Positions 1 to 8,700 of a stretch of DNA of 12,040 nucleotides are shown in pieces. The notes beneath the pieces are model-generated. The model did not search any database. It saw only the letters and a list, made by a program, of their open reading frames with translations, and was not told the origin of the DNA. The DNA lies in NCBI GenBank assembly GCA_023300255.1, contig JALZWC010000971.1, forward strand, positions 1-12,040, given 5' to 3'. Every line of letters begins with the position of its first letter. The first letter of the stretch is position 1. The translations under genes and the position numbers were made by a program. Source of the DNA: Saprospiraceae bacterium (GTDB taxonomy: Bacteria > Bacteroidota > Bacteroidia > Chitinophagales > Saprospiraceae).

Positions 1-1
1 G

Positions 2-112
2 CAGGCTCTATATAATATATTGATTATTAGCATTTTAAACCTACCAAATAAATTTGGTGGTTACGAAAAACGCATTAGCGGTCAGCCTGTTCCAGTGGTA
101 GGATCAGGCTAG
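2..112 (+). CDS. possible 3' end of an unknown gene cut by the left edge
   Basis: One forward frame is open from base 2 to a TAG at 110-112, giving 36 residues with no start inside the window. The translation has a hydrophobic stretch (ILIISIL) followed by a Gly/Lys-rich tail ending PVPVVGSG. I recognise no family. The last part of this frame lies in a hairpin (84-110), so it may simply be non-coding DNA that happens to lack a stop. An open run this short is not rare by chance. The sequence to the left of the window would settle it. Confidence 0.15.
   Translation, partial: QALYNILIISILNLPNKFGGYEKRISGQPVPVVGSG
41..60. repeat. small inverted repeat / hairpin
   Basis: CTACCAAAT (41-49) and ATTTGGTGG (52-60) pair with one G-T wobble around a two-base loop. 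No T run follows on the + strand, so a terminator role is not supported in that direction. It may be part of the structured non-coding block that continues to base 299. Confidence 0.35.
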
Positions 113-134
113 ACGTCTCATCCGACCACTGGAA
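84..134. repeat. two overlapping, mutually exclusive hairpins
   Basis: AGCCTGTTCC (84-93) is complementary to GGATCAGGCT (101-110) with one mismatch. TTCCAGTGGT (90-99) is perfectly complementary to ACCACTGGAA (125-134). The two stems share bases 90-93, so a single strand can fold only one of them at a time. The second stem reaches into the left arm of the larger palindrome at 118-299. The sequence TTCCACTGGAA also recurs at 278-288. No function is assigned. Confidence 0.45.
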
Positions 135-299
135 GTGGAATGTCGTCAACTTAAGGATTTGAATGCGTGGATCGTCGAAGTTTGTAACTTCGATGCGATA
201 TGATCATTAGGCACTCGTATGAAATTGCAGTTACAACCTGCGATTATCCTGCCCTACTTTTCTTAAGTTGACTACATTCCACTGGAAGTGATCGGATGA
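118..299. mobile_element. 182-bp palindromic element with 38-bp inverted arms (MITE-like or IS remnant)
   Basis: Bases 118-155 and 262-299 are inverted copies of each other with about six differences over 38 bp. The inner part (GGAATGTnGTCAACTTAAG) differs at one base only. Between the arms lie two further hairpins. The first has stem TCGAAGTT (175-182)/AACTTCGA (186-193). The second has stem AATTGCAG (223-230)/CTGCGATT (238-245). Their loops contain TTGTAA (182-187) and TTACAA (231-236), which are complementary and lie symmetrically around the same centre as the arms. There is no room for a transposase. A non-autonomous mobile element, an IS remnant or a folded RNA/DNA element are all possible. 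I see no obvious target-site duplication. The palindrome is directly visible; the mobile interpretation is inference. Confidence 0.55.
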
Positions 300-389
300 A
301 TTAATTGGCTGCCCCAGAATTGTTTTACACTCAAAACATTTGAATTAGTATCACGACTTAATAACAAAAAATACTTGCCAAAAAATCGG

Positions 390-420
390 TTGTTAGATGA
401 AATGTATATAGATACCTTTA
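390..420 (+). promoter_or_regulatory. candidate Bacteroidota-type promoter for the 436-2261 operon
   Basis: TTG at 390-392 is followed after 20 bases by TACCTTTA at 413-420. The known Bacteroidota consensus is TTTG or TTG, about 17-23 bases, then TAnnTTTG; the last base differs here. The predicted transcript would start a few bases before the ATG at 436, giving a very short A-rich leader. This is a pattern match only. I saw no Ada-box-like sequence (AAAGCGCA type) in the upstream 130 bases. Confidence 0.3.
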
Positions 421-435
421 CAAAAAAATATCTAT

Positions 436-1197
436 ATGAATTTCAAAGAATTACACAAGCAAGAATCGCCTATACTGATATGCAATGTATGGGATGTAGC
501 AAGTGCAAAAGCAGCAAAAAAATTAAACTTCCAAGCAATAGGAACATCAAGTGGTGCAATTGCTACTATGTTGGGATATAATGATGGAGAAGAAATTAGT
601 TTTAAAGAGCTAGCCTATATAGTTGAAAGAATAAACAAATCTGTAGACTTACCTTTAACCGTTGACTTAGAAGCTGGTTATAGTCGACAGCCTTCTGAAA
701 TTGCAGCGCATATAATTCGATTAGCAAATCTAGGGGTTATCGGAGTGAATCTTGAAGATAGTATAGTAGAGCAAGGTAAAAGGAAATTAATCAATGTCCT
801 TCCTTTTAGTGCTATGCTAAAAGAAGTTTGTTCTATTTTAAAACAACAAAATCAAAACGTATTCATTAATGTAAGAACGGACACCTTTTTATTGAATATA
901 CCGAATGCGCTTGACGAAACTATTGTAAGGGCAGCTAGCTATCATAAAGCAGGTGCAAATGGTCTTTTCGTTCCATGTATTGAAAAAGAAGAAGATATAG
1001 CAAGGATTGTAAAGGCAACGAAGCTACCTTTGAATGTAATGTGTATGCCTAACTTACCAGCGTTTGACCTATTAGAAAAACTTGGCGTAAAAAGAATTTC
1101 TATGGGAAATTTTGTTTTTAATAAAGCAACTAATTTATTGGAAACAGAATTAGAGCAGATTCTTCAAAATAAGTCATTTAAAAGTTTATTCCATTAA
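436..1197 (+). CDS. PEP mutase / isocitrate lyase superfamily enzyme
   Basis: This 253-residue cytoplasmic enzyme belongs to the phosphoenolpyruvate mutase/isocitrate lyase superfamily, whose members make or break C-C or P-C bonds next to a carboxylate using Mg2+. Visible marks are the N-terminal CNVWDVASAKA segment (16-26), a GTSSGAIA strand (36-43), the metal-site pattern VDLEAGY (D77, E79), the second acidic pair NLEDS (E107, D108), and NVRTD (R147). The KKCGH motif of true isocitrate lyases is absent, and the length fits the short PEP mutase-like subgroup. The exact substrate cannot be read from sequence. The start at 436 gives the family's usual N-terminus; it is preceded by an A-rich leader with no Shine-Dalgarno. 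The stop (1195-1197) overlaps the next start by one base, so translation with the Ada gene is probably coupled. Confidence 0.9.
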   Translation: MNFKELHKQESPILICNVWDVASAKAAKKLNFQAIGTSSGAIATMLGYNDGEEISFKELAYIVERINKSVDLPLTVDLEAGYSRQPSEIAAHIIRLANLGVIGVNLEDSIVEQGKRKLINVLPFSAMLKEVCSILKQQNQNVFINVRTDTFLLNIPNALDETIVRAASYHKAGANGLFVPCIEKEEDIARIVKATKLPLNVMCMPNLPAFDLLEKLGVKRISMGNFVFNKATNLLETELEQILQNKSFKSLFH

Positions 1198-2261
1198 TGA
1201 GTACCATTACATCAGCAAAGGCAGACGAATACTACCAAGCACTGTTGAACAGAGATTCAAAATATACCGGTATCTTTTATGTTGGGGTCACCACTACTTC
1301 TGTATTCTGTATAGCTACTTGTAGAGCAAGAAAACCTAAGAGAGAAAATGTTACATTCTATAAGAGCTATGCAGACGCTTTGAAAAATGGATTTCGTCCA
1401 TGTAAGATTTGTTGTCCTACTGAAAACTCTAATGAGGCACCGGTGCAAGTTACTAAAGCCATTCAAATCATAAAAGAAAATCCCAAAAAGAAAATTTCAG
1501 ATGCTAAACTCCGAGAAGCAGGCATTAGTCCAGATTTGGTAAGGCGCTGGTTCAAGAAGCATTACCGCATAACCTTTCATGCCTTTCAAAGAATGTATCG
1601 AATTAACAATGCTTACAAGGAATTGAAAGACGGTAAGAAAACGACCGCTACGGCATTTGATTTAGGGTATGAATCTTTAAGTGGATTTGGATATACCTAC
1701 AAAAAGATAATTGGAAAGTCTCCTTCAAGTAGTAAAGGAGCCAATATTATTTTGATTAATCGGCTAACCACTCCATTGGGTCCCATGCTTATTTGTTCCT
1801 CTGAAAAAGGAATCTGTTTATTGGAGTTTACAGATAGAAAAATTATTGAGAGGGAATTCAGAGATTTACAAAAAATATTGGATTCCAAAATCTTGATTGG
1901 AGAGAATGAACATATTAAACAAACTAAAAAAGAGCTCAAAGAATATTTTAATAGGAAGCGTAAAAAATTCGATGTTCAACTTCATACACCAGGTACTGAA
2001 TTTCAAAATAAAGTTTGGGACGTACTAACAAAAATTCCTTTTGGAACAACTGCTACCTATCAAAGCCTAGCAATAAAATTAAACAAACCTACCGCAGCAA
2101 GAGCAGTTGCAAGAGCTAACGGATACAATCGAATATCAATCATCGTACCTTGCCATCGCATTATAGGAAAGAATGGTAATTTAACAGGATATAGCGGCGG
2201 CATAGCAAGAAAAAAATGGTTAATTGAATTTGAAAAGGAAGTTACTACCGTAAAAAATTAG
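1197..2261 (+). CDS. ada: Ada: bifunctional alkylation-response activator and methylated-DNA-cysteine methyltransferase
   Basis: The protein transfers methyl groups from alkylated DNA to its own cysteines and acts as a transcriptional activator of the alkylation response. It is 354 residues long, the same as E. coli Ada. The N-terminal zinc/methylphosphotriester domain has C38, C42, C69 and C72 at the E. coli positions (FCIATCRAR, RPCKICCP). An AraC-type helix-turn-helix follows at about 85-178 (VRRWFKKHY, AFDLGYESLSGF). The C-terminal O6-alkylguanine methyltransferase covers about 183-345, with FQNKVWDVL, the arginine-finger region RAVARANG and the acceptor site PCHRIIG at C319. All key residues are present, so both halves are probably active. 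The start codon overlaps the previous stop (TAATG), placing the gene second in an operon. In E. coli, Ada activates its own promoter; autoregulation here is an inference. Confidence 0.95.
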   Translation: MSTITSAKADEYYQALLNRDSKYTGIFYVGVTTTSVFCIATCRARKPKRENVTFYKSYADALKNGFRPCKICCPTENSNEAPVQVTKAIQIIKENPKKKISDAKLREAGISPDLVRRWFKKHYRITFHAFQRMYRINNAYKELKDGKKTTATAFDLGYESLSGFGYTYKKIIGKSPSSSKGANIILINRLTTPLGPMLICSSEKGICLLEFTDRKIIEREFRDLQKILDSKILIGENEHIKQTKKELKEYFNRKRKKFDVQLHTPGTEFQNKVWDVLTKIPFGTTATYQSLAIKLNKPTAARAVARANGYNRISIIVPCHRIIGKNGNLTGYSGGIARKKWLIEFEKEVTTVKN

Positions 2262-2320
2262 AATGAAAAGAAATGCAAATCAAGAGCTAAATGGCTATTC
2301 TTTAAGGATTGGACAAGGTG

Positions 2321-2350
2321 GGCAACACTTTAAAAGTGTCGCCTATTTTT
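2321..2350 (+). terminator. probable rho-independent terminator of the PEP mutase-ada operon
   Basis: GGCAACACTT (2321-2330) pairs with AAGTGTCGCC (2334-2343) with one A-C mismatch around the loop TAA. The stem can be extended by two further pairs outward, and TTTTT follows at 2346-2350. It lies 60 bases after the ada stop codon. A 29-codon frame from ATG 2263 runs across it and is probably not a gene. Confidence 0.6.
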
Positions 2351-2351
2351 A

Positions 2352-2684
2352 AAAACTACTTGGAGCAAAAGATTTGTAGATATGTTAACAGGAGATCCAG
2401 TAATGTATCATACAAAAACGGCGATTCTATGGAACAATACCCATCTATATATTGCTTTTGAAGTTGAAGAACCTTTTGTAGAAGCGAAACTAACAGAAAG
2501 AGATAGTATTATTTTTTTAGAAAATGATTTAGAAGTTTTTATTGATGGAGGAGACTGCTATTATGAATTAGAAGTGAATGCAGCCAACACGATTTATGAA
2601 GTGTTTTTTATTTGGAAGGTTATCTTCATCACTGAATCGCATCGTATACATAATTGTACATCTGGAGTATCTTTTTTTACGTAA
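2352..2684 (+). pseudogene. fragment of a family 9-like carbohydrate-binding (CBM9/DOMON-type) protein
   Basis: The frame is open through WSKRFVDMLTGDP, then AILWNNTHLYIAFEVEEP, LTERDSIIFLENDLEVFID and YYELEVNAANTIYEVFF. This run of motifs is typical of secreted carbohydrate-binding family 9-like proteins of Bacteroidota: a Trp-containing entry strand, the L(W)DD.LYIAF.VEEP strand, and the DNDxEVFIDP and YYELEINA blocks. The segment covers only the first half of such a domain. Similarity fades after FFIWK (about 2616), and the frame stops at 2684 without the remaining strands. There is no signal peptide, and the operon terminator lies just before it. The first internal ATG (2382) falls inside the domain. 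I therefore read it as a gene remnant truncated at both ends. An expressed 100-residue protein from ATG 2382 is possible but less likely. Confidence 0.65.
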
Positions 2685-2708
2685 CTGCATTGGTCACAAT
2701 AATCTGTG

Positions 2709-2749
2709 TAAAAAAGAAAGGGAACGAAAAATAATTTTCGTTCCCTTTT
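2709..2749. repeat. 41-bp hairpin repeat, copy 1
   Basis: This 41-base sequence matches 9542-9582 in the same orientation with four differences. The two copies lie outside either end of the 6.7-kb gene on the - strand. The shared core is AAAAAAGAAA-n-GGAACGAAAAATA, then TTTCGTT-n-CCTTTT. In this copy the hairpin is perfect. Confidence 0.75.
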
Positions 2750-2753
2750 TTTT
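2712..2753. terminator. strong bidirectional terminator between convergent genes
   Basis: GGGAACGAAAA (2720-2730) pairs perfectly with TTTTCGTTCCC (2735-2745) around the loop ATAA. Flanking A and T runs extend the stem and give a T run at 2746-2753 on the + strand, and a T-rich run on the - strand. It lies 31 bases beyond the stop of the large - strand gene and beyond the + strand fragment, so it can serve both directions. Confidence 0.85.
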
Positions 2754-2762
2754 GATAGCATC

Positions 2763-2784
2763 AAACAATTAATAGTAATTGTTT
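2763..2784 (-). repeat. short hairpin touching the stop codon of the large gene
   Basis: AAACAATT (2763-2770) and AATTGTTT (2777-2784) form a perfect 8-bp inverted repeat with a six-base loop. It ends at the last base of the stop codon of the - strand gene. It is AT-only apart from one G-C pair, so it is weak; it could protect the 3' end or be chance. Confidence 0.3.
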
Positions 2785-5700
2785 TATTTGATCACCACCA
2801 TTTGCTGTACCTTTGCCTGTTCTTCCCCTTCCAAGACAAGGAAATATAAACCACCTTCCCAAGGACCACTATTCAAGTCCAGTTTCATAACACCTCCTTC
2901 TCCTATAAGTTCTTGTTGGTGATGAACTTTACTCAATATGTCGATGACAGAGAAGTGATAAGTTTCCCCTTTGATGGTATTAAAATTAACAGAAAATTGA
3001 CCTCGCACTGGATTGGGAGCAATCTTCATTGACAAAGCCATCTTATCGTCTTGTTCTAGTTTTGAATTTGTTTTTTCGTCTACTCCTGGTGTATTTTTTA
3101 ATCCTCGCCTCGTCTCGTTGGTTAGGTTGGCTCCAATAGTTACTAATTCAATTTTTTCACAAATTTGAGCAAAAGCGGCACTGAATTTTTTTACCACTAC
3201 CCGATAAATACCTGGTAGGAGATCGAAAGATTCTGTTTCTCCGCAATTAAAAGCACATCTAGCTACTTGATTATTATCTTCATCAAGAATTTGAATATCA
3301 GCAACAGCTGCCACTAAGTTAGAAACGGTAATCGCATTTGCATTTGCTGAAATACTTACGGGGGTGCAATCATCTACTTGCAAACTTGATGCATTACTAA
3401 TACTATTACAGCCCATAATTTCTACTTCTGCTAATTGTAGTGCATTTGTTCCTGAAAGTTGGACTCTTAAATATCTACCTGTTCGATTTAAATTAATGTC
3501 TGTTTCTCTACCTGCTGTTCCCGGAAAGTGAAAATCACTAACGCCATTTTGATTAATCGTTGTGTTCAAGACGGTTGAAGTAAAAGGTACATCAGAAACA
3601 AGTACATGAAAGTCTGTTAATCTATCTGCACAACAATTGGTACGGTTCCACAACTTGACAGAAGATAAATTACTAACTTCACCAAGGTCAATTTCCCACC
3701 AAGCATTTTGTTGGTTGAGGAGGGTATGTGTAATAGAATTATTCCTATGATTACCATCCGTATTTCCATCAACTGCATTAGCTGAACCAAATCGAGTATT
3801 GTTATTAAAAAAGGTCGAAGATTGACTGGTCGCTTTTCCTATTGCAAGATTCTGCGGATTATTACAGTTAGTAGGGGCATTTAATAAAGTTCCCTCAAAC
3901 TGAATATTATCCACTGTGATATGCCCCCAATTTCCAGTACTGTTATCTACAACTTGCCAGTAGATGTTTTCGCCAACGTGAGCAGAAAGGTTTAAATTCA
4001 TTGGCTGCATACTTTCGCCATTTGAATTTCTACCTAACCGGCCTATTTCCGTTCCATCTTCTAAGTAAACTCCGAGATAAACTAGATTTGTGTTACTGCC
4101 ACCTCCTACTAGTGAAGTGAATTCTCCATCAGTTAAGGTGTATAATGGAGACGTAATAGTTCCTGTGAAAGCATCATCTCCTCTAGGAAGATCACTACTG
4201 ACTTCTAAAGTATTTAAGAAATAATCTCCTCCGTTGTTATAAGGCACATTATTTCCTATTATAAAGAATTCACGATTTGAAACAATTTGTCCAAACGAGC
4301 CGCTTGTAATGGTTGCTCCTTGTAAGTCGCCTGTTTCAAAATCAAACAAAGCTGGCCCCTCTGGTATTCCCCCTGAGCTATTCACATAAATCGGAGTGAT
4401 AGTCGTCGGAACTGCTGGCATTGCAATTCGACGGATAGGGTTGGTATTTGAGGGTTGATCTGACCAATGAGAGAATGAAAATATTTGTCCATTTTGTTCA
4501 TATTGAACATCTGCTTCAAAGTCAAATAAGAAATTAACAATACCTTCAAAAGTATAATCTCCAGGTGTAGTAATATGACCGTCAATAGCTATAAGTACGT
4601 CTTGGTTTGGAGCATCTATAGAGATTGATGAAGTTTCTGCAATAAGGGTTATACTCTCGGTAGCAAAAAGTCCATTAGAGTTTTCTGCCCTCAGTGAAAC
4701 TGTAACCGAATTTAAGAAGCTTTCTACATTCCCAAAATTTGGTGTCGTGAAAGTAATTCCTCCAGTCGTATAAGGTGTGTTATTCTCAAATGGACCTGGG
4801 CGACCTGATCCAGCGGTGCCATAACTTGAACTCCAAGACAAATTACTCGGAGCTATTGAGCCATCTATGACATCTGTTGCAAAACCATCTACGGTAATCA
4901 CATCACCAGCACGATAGGTATTTGTTTGTGATGCTTGTATAGTTACGATTGGCACGCTTCCGATTCTTATGAATACAGAGGGGAATACAGTAGCAGCACC
5001 GTTGGCATCTGTTGCCACTAGTCTTACCTCATATTCGCCTAAAGCAGTATAGGTATGTTCAGGATTCACATCTGAAGAAAAATTGCCATCACCAAATGAC
5101 CAACTGTAGGTTATAGCATCACCCTCGGCATCTGACACATTAGAGCCAAACTGTACTCTATGTGGGGTAGTACCTGTTACTAAGTCATCTGAATCTACGA
5201 GGATACCACTTCCAAAAGGTGCGGTATTATCCGAATCAAAACTTAATCGATTTACTTGACCTCCAAAAACGAAAACGTTACCATCCAACTGCGTTGTTGT
5301 TATATAGTAAAGCGCACCATCAGGTCCTTCCTCAAAAGAAAGTACTCGTCCTGTTGAATTACGAAAAAAGTTATCTTCTACTAATACAGGGCGATCTCCA
5401 GAAAAATCAAATCGTGCAGTTCGTATCCATTGTCTTGTCCAATCTGCATAGAAATATACTCCTTGGTATTCTTCAGGGAATTTGTCTCCACGATAAACCA
5501 CGCCACCTGTGATAGAGGCTGATCCACTAGACGGAACATCATTAAGCCCAGGTCCATTGGTATGAGGATAGAATAAAATTGGATTTCCAGGATCATTGGG
5601 ATCGTTTAGAGGGCCTTCTTGAGAATTCCAGCCATAATCGGCTCGTGGTACTGCAACGTGTATATCTTCCCAAAAACGACCGCCAACTTCACCAAACAGT

Positions 5701-8700
5701 AAAAATCCAGAAGTTTGATCATAGCTAGCCCTCCATCCGTTTCGGACACCTACAGAATGAACAGTAGTTAATATTCCTGCGTTTGACACAGAGGAAGTTA
5801 CATTGTTCTGTGGATTATAATTGGCTGCTGCTACTGCATCATAATAAGGATTATCGGTAGGAATAGAACCGTCTCTTAGGTTTATTCGGTGTACTTTTCC
5901 ATTGTCGCTACCAAGGTCGCCTGAACTTCTTGGGATACTTTCATCAGAAGTGACAATATACATTTTATAAGGGCTTGGGTCATTTGCACCAATAGGCTCA
6001 AAAGCAACATCTAATCCTCCTCCGTGATGCACATTCGCTGCTTGAGCAAGTGGTACTTCCTGCTCTCTCCAGATAATGAATGCGGATGATCGGTCCAGCC
6101 TACTATTTGCGCCTCCTGTTCCTTCTATGTGCGTATATCGTACTACCGCTTTTGAAATAGTGTTATTAGCGTTTATAAAAGTATTGTATAAATACACATA
6201 GCCATTATTTTCAAAATCAGGGTCAACAACTACGGCAAGCATACCACGTTCCCCTTCATTATTGGTCACATCACTTAAGTCTAGATAAATAGCACTCTCA
6301 CTACCTACTTGGGTTCCATCAGCAAAAATTTTCACTAAGCCACTTTTCTCTACCACAATCAAACGATTGTCTGGTAAAAAATCTAAATCTGTAGGAAGTA
6401 TGAGGTCAAGTGCTACTTGAGAAGTACTAAACGCATTGGCTACTCTAGGTACTACAAATGGCGCGATAAAACCCGTGAATTCTGTACCGTTTTCACGAGC
6501 TAAATCTCCAGAATTGCCAGAGTTGTCAATAATAGCATCTACCTCACCATCAAAGGAATAATATCTAACAAGACCACCAACACCTTGAAGTGTACCTGTA
6601 AGATCACTCTGTAACTGTGTTTGTGATCTTGGAGTATTGTAAATTCTAAAATCATCAATTACAGCGTTCATTCCAGTATAAATTTCTGACACCACTATAT
6701 TTGTTGTCCAAGGATCGTTTACCGTACCTCGTGTACTTGAATCATCTATTTTGGAAGACCGTTCAAAGTTTCCATTGATGAATAGCTCAACAAACCCTTC
6801 TTCATCACGTACAGCTGTATAAAATGCCCATTTCCCAGGCTCGATAGGGGTATTCGTGGCCACTATAGATCCGCCTAGTTCAGCTACACTTACATTAAAT
6901 ACACCATTATCAAAATCAATAATCCATCCGTCACCTTGAGCAAGAATGTCATTACCATTTATAGCATCATTTTCATCAAAATATACCCATGCTGAAATCG
7001 AAAACCCATCAGTCAAAGTAACCTCATTAATGGATAATCTAGAGTTTGACACTTGTACGGCGCGATTTCCAGATATAGGTTCTATGGTGGTATCATCACC
7101 TCCGTTGTTTCCATTGTCTCCATTTTCCAAAATAGCGCCCGAGATCAAGGCTAAGTTTCTATCATTACCGCTTTCATCCAAAGCTATAGGTCCGATACCA
7201 CAAAAGCTGTAATAAGTAAGTACATCATTAGACAAGCTTATGTTGTTCATATCGTCCGAAATCTGCGCAGCAGAACGTGCAGTATTCCAAATTACAAAAT
7301 CATTCATCTGTCCATCCAGACCTATTCCGTTTGTGACGCCTCTTATACCAGTTCCTATGTGGTCAATGATAAAATCATTATTCCAGTTGCTAGCAGCAGT
7401 TGCATCGAGTTGGCCATTTATATAAATACTTGTTATACCGTTTCTACGAACAATGGCATAATGCGTCATCACTCCCGCAACAGCGCTCGTATTGGCGATT
7501 ACTATGTCTTCTCTGTTAGAGAATAGACGAATTCGTCCTTGATGAAAATTGATATCATGGCTCTCACTAGCTACGAGCCCATCTTGAGAAGTAATAGCTG
7601 TATTATTATTAAAATTCACCCAAGATTCTATGGTAAAATCACCTGTAAGTGTGAGTGATTCGATCGCTAAAATAGCCTCGTTTACATCCAAATTGTTGTC
7701 TCCATTTGAGGTGAGTATTCTAGCACCATTACGTAGCTCAAAATCTGCACCGTCACTTGGTGGATTTAAACCACCACCAGCATTATTATCACCATCATTC
7801 GATGAAGTAGGATTGAAAGCTACTCCTCCAATTTCATTCAGAGAAAGAGCTTCATTTGAAATCTGCAAGTTTGACATTCTACCAACAAGACCCGTGCTAC
7901 GGTTAATACCAGCTATACTTGTTCCCCTACGACTAAAGGTAAAGTCATTTGTCCATATTGTAGCAGACGTAGCATCTAATACACCATCAATGTATATACT
8001 TGTTCTGCCAGCTTCTCTTACGATTGCGTAGTGCGCCCAAACACCAGTTGTTGCAGCTGTATTTGCAATCACTTGATCGCCACCGGCGTTGCGGTCATGA
8101 ACACGAATATTTCCGTTAGCAAAATTTATATCTTGAATAGTGCTAGCAACAATTCCATCTTGATTATTAATAGAACTTCCTTCCGCAAAAAACATCCAAG
8201 CTTGAACCGTAAAATCTCCAATAAGCGTTTGTGTCTCAAAATCAACACCAGCTCCACTTCCATTGAATATTTCTTCATTAGAACTTAGAATTACTTCTCT
8301 AATCTCATTTACTGAAAGTGCTTCATTTGAAATTTCAAAATCAGACATCCTACCATTAAGACCTGTATTAAGCGGAATGCCAGCTAAACCAGTTCCCTTA
8401 CGATTAAAGGTGAAGTCATTTGTCCATGTAGTAGTGGAGGTAGCATCTAATATGCCGTTAATATATAAACTCGTTCTGCCAGCCTCTCTCACGATTGCAT
8501 AATGCGTCCAGACACCAGTTGTTGCAGCTGTATTAGCAATCACTTGATCGCCACCTGTGTTGCGATCATGAACACGGATTCTACCATTATGAAAGTTAAT
8601 ATCCTGAGAGGCCCCAGCAACAATTCCATCTTCATTATTAATAGGATCTCCTTCCGCAAAAAACATCCAAGCTTGAATTGTAAAATCTCCTGTAAGCGTT

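Noticed and set aside
1..300. tRNA, CRISPR array or integron attC site in the hairpin-rich left region
   Set aside because: No cloverleaf with anticodon arm, no regularly spaced direct repeats with unique spacers, and no matching pair of attC core sites could be identified.
375..581. 68-codon + strand frame overlapping the start of the PEP mutase-like gene
   Set aside because: It shares its sequence with the well-supported gene at 436 in another frame and has no recognisable motifs.
2263..2352. 29-codon frame starting two bases after the ada stop
   Set aside because: It runs through the probable operon terminator, has no family resemblance and is short enough to be chance.
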